This document shows, in pieces, positions 26,646 through 34,816 of a DNA stretch of 43,608 nucleotides. A model generated the notes under the pieces. It worked only from the letters and a program-made list of their open reading frames with translations, was not told the origin of the DNA and did not search any database. A program made the position numbers and the translations under genes. Position 1 is the first letter of the stretch. Each line of letters opens with the position of its first letter. Source of the DNA: Hyphomicrobium sp. (GTDB lineage: Bacteria > Pseudomonadota > Alphaproteobacteria > Rhizobiales > Hyphomicrobiaceae); the NCBI RefSeq assembly GCF_020852195.1, contig NZ_JADZBI010000066.1, forward strand, positions 1 to 43,608, read 5' to 3'.

Positions 26646-28814
26646 ATGATTTCCACGTTCCTCTCCTACCGCATGTTCACGGCCGACATCGCCAAGTCGG
26701 TGCAGCGGACGCTCGCCAATGCGCAGGTCGCGCGCGAGCAGAGCTACTACCGGGAGAACATCGGCAAGGTCACGTCCGTCGACGACTTCCTCAACAATCA
26801 GCGCCTCTACGCCTATGCCATGAAGGCGTATGGGCTCGAGGACATGACCTACGCCAAAGCCTTCATGCGCAAGGTGCTCGAGAGCGATCTCAGCGACGAG
26901 AACAGTTTCGTGCGCAAGCTCGTGGATTCGCGCTACCTCGAATTCGCGCGGGCGTTCAACTTCACGCCGGAGGGCGGCGTCTCGGCCGGCACGACCGTCG
27001 TCCAGGATCAGTCGGACCTCGACGAGGTGCTCGGCCTCTATTCCGAGCAACGCCTGCGCAAGGGCATGGCGGTGGCGACCGAGGTTCAGTACTACCAAGC
27101 GCGCATGGCGACGATCACGTCGGCCGACCAGTTCGTCGCCGACGAGCGGCTATTCAATTTCGCGCTGACGGCCTACGGCATCGACGCAAGCATCGCCTCC
27201 GAGGCGGCGATCAAGTCCGTGATCTCGGGCGATCTCTCCGTCGTCACGGGCTCGCCCCACTACGCCAAGTACGAGAAGCTCGCGGCGGCCTTCTCGTTTC
27301 AGGCCGACGGCACGGTCGCCTCCGGCGGGGAAGCACAAACGGCATCGCAGATGCTGCAGACCATCTACCTCAACTATGATGTCAACGGGGCCAGTGCATC
27401 GGCCTCTGCCGCTGCTTTCAACACCGGCATCTACAAGGGCCTGGTGCCTAGTCTCACGTCCGTCGACGAGCTCGTCGACAACGATCTCTTGCGCGACTAC
27501 GCGGTGATCGCGGCCGGCATCGATCCGGTCGTGATCTCGAAGCAGATGGTGCGCGATATCCTGACCAGCGATCTCAACGATCCCGCGAGCTATGCGAACA
27601 CCAAGCCGGAGTATGCGAAGCTCGCGGCGATGTTCAACTTCAACACCGACGGCTCACTCGACGCCGGGGTTCCCGCCCAGACCACCGCGCAGCTCAATGG
27701 TCTGGTCGACGACTATCATGCCAACTACCAAGCGAAGGCGCTCGACTCCGAGACTCTGCACACGAGCGACTATAAGCGCTCGATCGGGCTCATCTTCACC
27801 GTCGACGACCTGCTCAACGACCAGCGGGCCTACACCTACGTGATGCGAGCGTTCGGACTCGACCCCAACGAGGAATCGAAGAGCAAGATCCGGCAGGTGC
27901 TGACCAGCGATCCGAACGATCCATTCGGCTTTGTCCGGCGGCTGCGCGACGAGCGCTATGTCACCCTGGCGTCCGCTTTCAACTTTGGATCCGATGGGCT
28001 GCCGCAGGGACCGCTGCGCGCCCAGTTCTCGTCAGTGAAAACGGAAACGATCGACCGCTATACCGCCACCCTTGGGACATACGACTACCAGAAGGAGGCG
28101 GGCGAGGTCGAAAGCGACTACTACAGCGAGGCGATCGACAACATCGAGACCGTCGACCAACTGCTCGCTGACAAACGGCTCGTGGCCTACATCAAGAAAG
28201 CCTTCGGGTTCGAGAAGGAGACCATCTCGGACGGCATGTGGCGGCAGATTCTGACCAGCGATGTCGACGACCCGAAAAGCTTCGTCAATCTGGCAAGCAA
28301 CTCGCGGTTCCGCGAGCTTGCGGGCGCCTTCAACTTCGCGACCGACGGCACGGCGAAACGCATAGCGGTCGGTCAGGTCCAGGATCCAAATGTGCTCGCG
28401 AACACGCAGGATCTCTATATACGTCAGACCATGGAGCAGACGGCCGGCGATCAGAATGCTGGCGTGCGCCTTGCCCTCTACTTCCAGCGCAAGGCGTCGA
28501 GCATCCAGTCGGCCTACAGCATCCTGGCCGACAAGGCGCTGCTCGAGGTGGTGATGACGTCGCTCGGGTTGCCGGATACGGCGGCGCAGGCCGACGTGGA
28601 CGTGCTCGCCAAGATGATCTCGAGCCGCATCAACCTCGAGGATTTCAAGGACCCGGCCAAGGTGGAGAAGTTCCTGGCCCGGTTCGCGGCGCTCTACGAC
28701 ATCCAGAATCCGCAGTCGACGACCTCGATCCCCTCGCTACTGCTCGGACAGGAGGGGCTTGGCATCGGCCAGGATCTGCTCTCCAGCATTCAGTCCGTGA
28801 AGGTGCGCATCTAG
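26646..28814 (+). CDS. DUF1217 multi-repeat protein
   Basis: A 722-residue protein with tandem repeats of the DUF1217 domain, a family I associate with flagellar gene regions of rhizobia. I place the start at MISTFLSYRMFTADIAKSVQ (26646), the conserved N-terminus; GGAAG lies six bases upstream. Repeat units of ~110-125 residues begin near 44, 158, 271, 385, 501 and 626. Each has a helix such as VDDFLNNQRLYAYAMKAYGL and the first five end in a SDLxDPxSF...LAxAFNF type block; the sixth is divergent. It has no signal peptide or membrane segment, and no flagellar gene is adjacent. The ordered helical repeats suggest a scaffold or a protein secreted by the flagellar apparatus, but this is inference. 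Confidence 0.88.
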   Translation: MISTFLSYRMFTADIAKSVQRTLANAQVAREQSYYRENIGKVTSVDDFLNNQRLYAYAMKAYGLEDMTYAKAFMRKVLESDLSDENSFVRKLVDSRYLEFARAFNFTPEGGVSAGTTVVQDQSDLDEVLGLYSEQRLRKGMAVATEVQYYQARMATITSADQFVADERLFNFALTAYGIDASIASEAAIKSVISGDLSVVTGSPHYAKYEKLAAAFSFQADGTVASGGEAQTASQMLQTIYLNYDVNGASASASAAAFNTGIYKGLVPSLTSVDELVDNDLLRDYAVIAAGIDPVVISKQMVRDILTSDLNDPASYANTKPEYAKLAAMFNFNTDGSLDAGVPAQTTAQLNGLVDDYHANYQAKALDSETLHTSDYKRSIGLIFTVDDLLNDQRAYTYVMRAFGLDPNEESKSKIRQVLTSDPNDPFGFVRRLRDERYVTLASAFNFGSDGLPQGPLRAQFSSVKTETIDRYTATLGTYDYQKEAGEVESDYYSEAIDNIETVDQLLADKRLVAYIKKAFGFEKETISDGMWRQILTSDVDDPKSFVNLASNSRFRELAGAFNFATDGTAKRIAVGQVQDPNVLANTQDLYIRQTMEQTAGDQNAGVRLALYFQRKASSIQSAYSILADKALLEVVMTSLGLPDTAAQADVDVLAKMISSRINLEDFKDPAKVEKFLARFAALYDIQNPQSTTSIPSLLLGQEGLGIGQDLLSSIQSVKVRI

Positions 28815-28844
28815 AGCCCGCGCGCTCTTGATACGAGGGCCGCA

Positions 28845-28860
28845 TGCCGCGCGCGGCATC
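28845..28860. repeat. 16-base perfect palindrome after DUF1217 gene
   Basis: ATGCCGCGCGCGGCAT is self-complementary over all 16 bases and lies 31 bases after the stop. It has no loop to favour an RNA hairpin and no T-run, so a protein-binding site or a 3' structure with slipped pairing are the options. Confidence 0.45.
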
Positions 28861-28913
28861 TCTCTGTGTGCCGCATCGCGCATTCCTCCATCGCGCAAAC
28901 CCTATCCTGCAGA

Positions 28914-29007
28914 TCGCTATCAACTGTTCGCTATCAATCAGTGTTTTGAGCAATTTCCCCAATTGCTTATAGGGCTGCAGCGTAGATATGCAATTTATGG
29001 TTGCATA
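28914..29007 (+). promoter_or_regulatory. cluster of direct and inverted repeats upstream of GntR gene
   Basis: An AT-rich stretch unlike its surroundings carries three ordered elements. First, a direct repeat TCGCTATCAA at 28914-28923 and 28928-28937 (14-base period). Second, the inverted repeat AGCAATT-N5-AATTGCT (28949-28967). Third, TATGCAA-N7-TTGCATA (28987-29007). The two inverted repeats have centres 39 bases apart. The region lies 124-217 bases ahead of the gntR-type start and is a likely promoter with operators. GntR/UTRA proteins commonly bind such short palindromes in their own promoters, so autoregulation is plausible. Confidence 0.55.
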
Positions 29008-29130
29008 AAAGTTTTCTCACCCGTAGAACTTTTGCGACGAGCGCGAGGGTCGCTCGCTGCGTTCTGCGTTGCTTCGAACTCGCGACCCAGTCTCGTGCGG
29101 ATCTCGTCATCAAGGCTCGGGGGACATCGC

Positions 29131-29853
29131 ATGCCAGATCTGGAGACTCGTCTCGCGGCGCGGCCGCTCTATTTGCAGGTCCGCGACGTGCTGGTGCAGC
29201 GGATTATCGTCGGTCACTGGAAGCCAGGGGCGACGCTCCCGAACGAGACACAGCTCGCACAGCAGCTCGGTATCAGCATCGGCACCGTGCGCAAGGCGCT
29301 CGATCTGATGGAGGTCGAGCGCATCGTCACGCGCCGGCAAGGGCGCGGCACGTTCGTCAATGACTATGCGTCCGCCGAGACCACGTTCCCATTCTCCATG
29401 TTCCACGACTCCGAAGGCCAGCGCATCTCCGGCCACAAGCGCGGGCGATCGATCTCGCGCGTGCAGGCGAGCGTCGAGGAGGCCGCGCGGCTAGGCGTGC
29501 GCCGCGGGGACGAGCTGATCCGCGTCGAGCGGCTGCGCGATCACCTGGACCAGACATTCATGACCGAAGTGTGCCTGCTGCCGGCGAAGTTCTTCACACG
29601 GCTTCCGGAGGACTTCGGCAGCTACCGCCTGTCGGCGTTGGCCCAGCTCAATTCCATCCTGGTGGGGCGCGCCGACGAGCGGGTCGATATCGCGCTCGCG
29701 ACCGCGCAAAGTGCCAGCGACCTCGGTGTCGCGGAAGGGACGCCGCTCCTGCGGCTCGATCGCGTCATCTTCTCGGACCACGAGGATCCGCTCGAATGGC
29801 GAGTCGCACTCTGCTTCATGCGCAACGAGCGGTATCTCGTGCGATTCAACTGA
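29131..29853 (+). CDS. GntR-family regulator with UTRA domain
   Basis: A 240-residue regulator of the HutC subfamily. The N-terminal winged helix (residues ~10-75) has PLYLQVRDVLVQRIIVGHW, the GntR signature LPNETQLAQQLGISIGTVRK and the wing RRQGRGTFV. From ~95 to 235 it carries a UTRA effector domain with RRGDELIRVERLRD and EGTPLLRLDRVIFSDHEDPLEWR. I chose ATG at 29131, the family N-terminus; a longer open frame upstream is non-coding leader. Targets are unknown; its effector could be a sugar, amino acid or organic acid. No metabolic operon is adjacent, so it may act on itself or at a distance. Confidence 0.93.
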   Translation: MPDLETRLAARPLYLQVRDVLVQRIIVGHWKPGATLPNETQLAQQLGISIGTVRKALDLMEVERIVTRRQGRGTFVNDYASAETTFPFSMFHDSEGQRISGHKRGRSISRVQASVEEAARLGVRRGDELIRVERLRDHLDQTFMTEVCLLPAKFFTRLPEDFGSYRLSALAQLNSILVGRADERVDIALATAQSASDLGVAEGTPLLRLDRVIFSDHEDPLEWRVALCFMRNERYLVRFN

Positions 29854-30087
29854 ACGGTTGTTTCGTGAAGCATTTCGATTCGATGGGCGAGCGCCGTGTG
29901 TTTGCGGCCTCTATTCTCCATACGATGTGAAATGCATGACAAAGCCGTTTCCTCTGAATGACGACTTATTTGTTTTTAGCGGCGCGCTCACCCATTTCTG
30001 AAAGTGCGTGCGCGGTTGGGCTGTCTCTTACGCCGAATTGACGATCCGCTGCCTAGGCTGTGCCCCATGTCCACGGAGGGCTCGGCG

Positions 30088-30525
30088 ATGAGACGTGTCG
30101 GCGGAAGAGTGGTGCGCAGCATGACGGCGAGCGACGGCGCGTCGGCTGTGGAGTTTGCGCTCATCTTTCCTGTGGCGCTCGTCTTCCTTTGTGGTTTGCT
30201 CGCCTATGGCATGTACTTCGGAGCTGCCCATTCCGTGCAGCAGCTCGCTGCGGATGCTGCCCGCGCCTCGGTTGGCGGCATCAACGACGCGGAGCGCGCC
30301 TCCATCGTCCAGAGCCATGTCGCGGCCGGCGGCGGCAGCTATCCCCTTCTGCGTGCCGATCGCCTTTCGGTCGCGGCGCAGGCGCTTGCGGTGGATCCTT
30401 CGCAGTTCGAGGTGAGGGTTTCGTTCAACTCCGAGGATCTGCCGATCTGGATTCTCTCGGGGCTGGTGCCGCTGCCCGCGAAAACCATTGAGCGCGTCGC
30501 AGTCATCAAACGCGGGGGCTACTAA
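30088..30525 (+). CDS. TadE-like pilus assembly protein
   Basis: A 145-residue TadE-like pseudopilin-type protein. The N-terminal signature is DGASAVEFALIFPVALVFLCG: a glycine followed by a hydrophobic helix with glutamate five residues later, the substrate pattern of the prepilin peptidase TadV. The remainder, with QQLAADAARASVGGINDAERA, forms the periplasmic part. I chose ATG at 30088 because GGAGG lies about eight bases before it; the upstream ATG at 30067 is not preceded by a site. It is followed without a gap by the TadG-type gene. No tadA, tadB, tadC or rcpA is visible, so the pair stands alone in this window. Confidence 0.87.
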   Translation: MRRVGGRVVRSMTASDGASAVEFALIFPVALVFLCGLLAYGMYFGAAHSVQQLAADAARASVGGINDAERASIVQSHVAAGGGSYPLLRADRLSVAAQALAVDPSQFEVRVSFNSEDLPIWILSGLVPLPAKTIERVAVIKRGGY

Positions 30526-32226
30526 ATGCTTCCGTTCTTTCCAGCAGGTTTGCCGACGAGCTGCAGCTCCTTTGCGGTGCGCGCGTTCCGCTCGCGGGAC
30601 GGCTCCATGGGTGTTGTGCTGACGCTGTTTCTCACCATCGCCGTGAGTCTCTGCGCCCTCGCGATCGATATGGGCTCGCTCTATCTCGAGCGACGCACGG
30701 TGCAGGGGGCGGCGGATCTCGCCGCGATCGCGGCAGCGCGGGATCTCGATCGCGCCGAGGCGGCGGCGCGCGCGACACTCGCGGCCAACGGATTCGGCGA
30801 CGTCCGCGCGCTCTCCGTGATCAAGGGGCGCTACGAGCCCGATCCCGAAGTGCTGCCCGGCGCGCGGTTCGCGGCCGGCCAGGAGCCCTTCAACGCGGTG
30901 CGCCTCCATGTGGCGACGGGGAGCCAGCTCTATTTCGCGAAATCGTTCATGGCGGAGCCCGAAATCTCCGTTTCGGCCCTCGGCACGGCGGATGCGCTGG
31001 CCATGTTCTCCATCGGCAGCCGGCTGGCGTCTCTCAACGGCGGGGTCGTCAACGCGCTGCTCGGATCGCTGCTCGGCGGCAACGTCAATCTCAGCCTGAT
31101 GGACTACAACGCGCTCGCCAACGCGAACGTGTTGCTCCTCGACTTTCTCTCGGCGCTGGCGATGGATGTGGGGCTGACGGCCGGCACGTACAGGGACGTG
31201 CTCAACGCCGACGTCACCGTGGGAACGGTGCTGAGCGCTGCGGCGCAGGCGGCGGCATCCGGGGGTGATGCGCAGGCGGCACAGGTCGTGGGGAAGCTAC
31301 TGTCCCAGGTTTCGGCGACGGCTACGCTGCCGCTCAGCCAGCTCGTCGACCTCGGACCGCTCGCCAACGTTGCGATCGGCCAGCCGCATGCGGGGCTCGA
31401 TGCCGATCTTGGCCTGATGTCGCTCATCACGGCCGCGGCCTCCCTAGCCAACGGGGGCAGTCAGGTTGCGGTCGATCTCGGAGTGGCGTTGCCGGGTCTG
31501 CTCAGCGTGAAGCTCGATCTCGCCATCGGCGAGGGAGCGCAGTCGTCCGGCTGGGTGTCGGTCGGACAGCCCGGTGCGAGCGTGCGCACCGCGCAGACCC
31601 GGCTGCGCCTCGTGGCCGAGGTCGGTGGAAGCGGACTCCTCGCCGGCGTGCGCGTGCGGCTGCCTCTCTACATCGAGGTTGCGAGCGCGGAAGCGAGGCT
31701 CAAGGATCTCGCGTGCGGGATCGCGCAGGGCGGGAGCACCGAGGCCGTCATCGAGGCGCGGCCTGCTGCCGTGCGGGCGTGGGTCGGTGATGTCGCGCCA
31801 GGCGGGCTTTCGCTCTTCGGCTCGAGCCCTCACGTGTCGGCGGCGACGCTTGTGCAGGTGCCGCTGCTGCTCAAGGCGACGGCGAGCGCGTACACGGAGA
31901 TGAGCAATGCCGCGTCGAGCGACCTCAGTTTCACGCAGAGCGACGTGGATCAGCATGTCGTCAAGACCGCACAGGTGCGCGACTATACGGCGTCTCTGGT
32001 CACGAGCCTCGTCGACTCGCTCAGCCTGGACGTGCAGGTCTTGGGCCTCGGGCTCGGTCTCACGCCGCCGGCGATTAAGACGCTGCTCAAGGGGATTTTG
32101 ACGCCCGTGGCGGCGCTGCTGGATCCCATCGTCGGCGGCGTGCTCAAGGCTGTCGGTCTCGGCCTCGGAGAGGTGGACGTGCGGGTCAACGGGATCCGCT
32201 GCGGCAGTGCCGTGCTGGCGGGATAG
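30526..32226 (+). CDS. TadG-like pilus assembly protein
   Basis: A 566-residue TadG-like protein whose start codon directly follows the TAA of the TadE-type gene (TAA-ATG), indicating translational coupling. Residues ~20-65 are the Tad domain: DGSMGVVLTLFLTIAVSLCA membrane helix, then ERRTVQGAADLAAIAAARDL. The rest is a large periplasmic region of Tad_C/DUF2134 type, Gly/Ala/Val/Leu-rich with repeated LLGSLLGGNVNLSL and DLGVALPGLLSVKLDL segments and only two cysteines that could pair (near ACGI and RCGS). In Tad systems TadE, TadF and TadG are minor pilins of the Flp pilus. Function here is inferred from family. Stops 26 bases from the convergent TPR gene. Confidence 0.88.
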   Translation: MLPFFPAGLPTSCSSFAVRAFRSRDGSMGVVLTLFLTIAVSLCALAIDMGSLYLERRTVQGAADLAAIAAARDLDRAEAAARATLAANGFGDVRALSVIKGRYEPDPEVLPGARFAAGQEPFNAVRLHVATGSQLYFAKSFMAEPEISVSALGTADALAMFSIGSRLASLNGGVVNALLGSLLGGNVNLSLMDYNALANANVLLLDFLSALAMDVGLTAGTYRDVLNADVTVGTVLSAAAQAAASGGDAQAAQVVGKLLSQVSATATLPLSQLVDLGPLANVAIGQPHAGLDADLGLMSLITAAASLANGGSQVAVDLGVALPGLLSVKLDLAIGEGAQSSGWVSVGQPGASVRTAQTRLRLVAEVGGSGLLAGVRVRLPLYIEVASAEARLKDLACGIAQGGSTEAVIEARPAAVRAWVGDVAPGGLSLFGSSPHVSAATLVQVPLLLKATASAYTEMSNAASSDLSFTQSDVDQHVVKTAQVRDYTASLVTSLVDSLSLDVQVLGLGLGLTPPAIKTLLKGILTPVAALLDPIVGGVLKAVGLGLGEVDVRVNGIRCGSAVLAG

Positions 32227-32252
32227 CGTGCCTCCGAATTTCGGCAGGTACG

Positions 32253-34535
32253 TTAAGGTGCCTGAGCCGTCGCTCCGAGCCGCTTTAGCGCTTCCGTGCT
32301 TTCGGGCAGTCCCGGGTTTAGCTCAAGTGCCTTGCGATGGTCGGCGACCGCCTCGTCCTTGCGCCCGAGCTCCTCGAGGCACAGGGCGCGGATGAAATAT
32401 CCGCTCATGCCGCCGGGGGCGAGCTCGATCGCCTTGTTGTAGTGCGGGAGCGCGGCATCGCACTTCTTGCCAAGACGTTCCGCATCTCCAAGTCCCATGT
32501 GAGCGTTGCTGTTGCTCGGTTCGAGCTGAACGACCCGGGTGAAATCAGCTTTCGCGTTGTCGAGCTGGTTGAGCTGAAAATAGGCGAATCCACGCATCTC
32601 GATACTGCGCGCGTCATCCGGCTTCTTCTTCAGAACCAGCTCCAGGTCGGCGATGCCGCGGTCGTATTGGCCGAGACTTATAAGACTGTAGGCGCGCTGC
32701 TGGTAGAAGTAGTCGCTCCTATCACTATTGCCCGCGAGCTCAAGGCAGCGCGTGAAGTCGGCGATGGCCGCCTCAAAGTTCTGCTTCCGCGTATGGAACT
32801 CGCCCCGCGCCTCGTGGACGGAGGCGAGGATCGCCGGACTTGCGCTCCCCGAGTCGATGACGGCCGTGCAGCTCTTGATGCCCTGGTCGAAGTCCACCTG
32901 CTGGCCCTGGTCCAGGGCCGTCAGGGCGGCATCGCACTGTGCCTTGGCCTCGGATACCGCTGGCGGCAGCGTCGCTTCCTCGAGCCGCTTCAATCCGGCG
33001 ATGCTTACGGCGAGCGTGGAATCCAGCTCGAGGGCCTTGCGATAGTCCGCCATGGCCTCGTCCTTGCTGCCGAGCTTTTCGTAGCACGATCCGCGCGCCT
33101 GGATAGCGGCAGCGAACTTCGGATTGATCTCGATGGCTTTGGAATAGTATTTGGCCGCCGCGTCGAAGTTGCTGCGGTTGTATTCGAGGTCGCCCAGGTA
33201 TGCGTAGGCGGCGTGGTTGTTCGGATTCACGAGGACGGCCTGCTTCAGATCCTCCTCGGCCTTGGCCATGTTGCCGGCCTTATAATGCGCATACCCGCGT
33301 AGCTCGATGGCGCGCGCCTCTCCCGGGGTAACTCGCAGCGCCTCGTCGAGATCCTTGATGGCCTCCTGCGGCTGTCCCTGCAGCCACAGATTGGCGCCGC
33401 GCTCCTGGTGATAGAACGCCTTGGACTTGTCGTTGTCCGCGAGCTCGATGCAGCGCGTGTAGTCCTGGACGGCTTCGGCGTATTTGCGCTGCTTGGTGCG
33501 GATCGTCGCCCGCAGCTCGTAGGCGGCGCGATGCCACTTCGTCTCGGCGTCCGGTGTTTCGATGATGATCGTGCAACCGGCGGCCGTAGCGTCGTAGTCA
33601 CTCGCCTGGAGTTCGGATTTGTCGCCGGCTTTGCTGCAGGTTCGCTTCGCGTCGACGAGCTTCTTTAGCTTGTCCGCTTCGTCCTTGCGGCCGAGCTTCT
33701 CCAATGTGAGAGCGTACATCTCCTGAGTGCCCAGGGCGTCGGGATCGAGCTTCATCAACTTTTCCGTGAGCTCTAGGGCGCGGGTGTGCTCGCCGCGATT
33801 GAACGCGCCCGTTGCCAGGTAGCTCAATGCGTCGGTGTTGTTCGGATTGATCGCATAGGCTTGGGCGTAGTCCGCATAGCCCTCGTCGTGCCGGCCTAGC
33901 TGATTGAGATACTGGCCCCGCTGCAAGTAGGCGTCGTCGCGCTTGGGGTCCAGGAGAATGCACTCGCTCAAGTTGAGGACCGCCTCTCCCAGCTCCTTCT
34001 CGCGCTGCTTCTTCTGTTCCGGCGTCATGTCCGGGATGGGGGCGTCCTTGGGTACCTCTTTTCCGCCGAGTTCCTTGACGTTGTCGAAGACTTGACCCCA
34101 GAAGATTTTTCTGAAGTGGGCGTTCGCCTTTTCCATGAGCGCGTCGCAGCGCTTCGCATCGAGCGGTATCAACTTCAAGTACTGAGCGTATGCCGCGAGC
34201 GCGTCGTCGAACTTGAAGTTTTGGTCGAGCAGGCCGGCTCTTGTCAGCCAGCACAGCGCAAACTTGGGATCGAGCTCCGTGCACTTGGTTGCGTCGGCCA
34301 ACGCCTTTTCGTTGTCCTTCTTCTCGTAGTAGGCGATGGCTCGCTGCGCGTAGGCGACGGCAAGCCCCTTCTTGGCGAGCTTCTTACCGTTGATCAGGGA
34401 GGTGCAGCCCTTGATGCGCTGGTCAGGATCGGGTGACGAGCTGCAATCCGTGACGGCATCGGCGTTGGCGTCGGTGACAATCAAGAAAGTGGCGAGACAA
34501 AACAAGGCGGCGCGTGCCGCGGCAACTGCCCTCAT
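32253..34535 (-). CDS. secreted TPR-repeat protein with internal duplication
   Basis: A 760-residue tetratricopeptide protein beginning with a signal sequence, MRAVAAARAALFCLATFLIV, cleaved near ANADA. The start at 34533-34535 keeps the signal intact; a longer frame reaching 34601 is unlikely. Most of the chain is TPR units such as KALADATKCTELDPKF and EAMADYRKALELDSTLAV, giving a long superhelix expected in the periplasm for protein-protein contacts. Residues ~310-520 and ~545-753 are a clear internal duplication: AGCTIIIE/KSCTAVID, DYTRCIELADND/DFTRCLELAGNS, and EKLGSKDEAMADYRKALELD/EELGRKDEAVADHRKALELN. The N-terminal unit (IKGCTSLI) is a more distant third copy. Partner unknown; it is convergent with the Tad genes. 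Confidence 0.88.
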   Translation of the reverse strand: MRAVAAARAALFCLATFLIVTDANADAVTDCSSSPDPDQRIKGCTSLINGKKLAKKGLAVAYAQRAIAYYEKKDNEKALADATKCTELDPKFALCWLTRAGLLDQNFKFDDALAAYAQYLKLIPLDAKRCDALMEKANAHFRKIFWGQVFDNVKELGGKEVPKDAPIPDMTPEQKKQREKELGEAVLNLSECILLDPKRDDAYLQRGQYLNQLGRHDEGYADYAQAYAINPNNTDALSYLATGAFNRGEHTRALELTEKLMKLDPDALGTQEMYALTLEKLGRKDEADKLKKLVDAKRTCSKAGDKSELQASDYDATAAGCTIIIETPDAETKWHRAAYELRATIRTKQRKYAEAVQDYTRCIELADNDKSKAFYHQERGANLWLQGQPQEAIKDLDEALRVTPGEARAIELRGYAHYKAGNMAKAEEDLKQAVLVNPNNHAAYAYLGDLEYNRSNFDAAAKYYSKAIEINPKFAAAIQARGSCYEKLGSKDEAMADYRKALELDSTLAVSIAGLKRLEEATLPPAVSEAKAQCDAALTALDQGQQVDFDQGIKSCTAVIDSGSASPAILASVHEARGEFHTRKQNFEAAIADFTRCLELAGNSDRSDYFYQQRAYSLISLGQYDRGIADLELVLKKKPDDARSIEMRGFAYFQLNQLDNAKADFTRVVQLEPSNSNAHMGLGDAERLGKKCDAALPHYNKAIELAPGGMSGYFIRALCLEELGRKDEAVADHRKALELNPGLPESTEALKRLGATAQAP

Positions 34536-34816
34536 GAACCTCGTGCTCCCTGTCGAGCGGGACAAGTCCGGGCGGGGCCCGGCCATTCGCACAAGCAGCA
34601 ACGGCCCGGGGCTCGGGCGGAAATGCTCGCTGAGTTTCTAAGGTGTGCAGCCGCCTGTGATATTCAGGCAGCATACCATCGGCCCACATGCGCCGCGTCA
34701 CCCACTCGGGTGAGACGGATTATTGCGTCTGTCGCATTGCATCATTAGGCTGATGAAGCGTGAGTGCGCTGCGGAAGGCGTTACGCGCGGCTGCCGACGA
34801 GCACGAGGTTCGGGGC

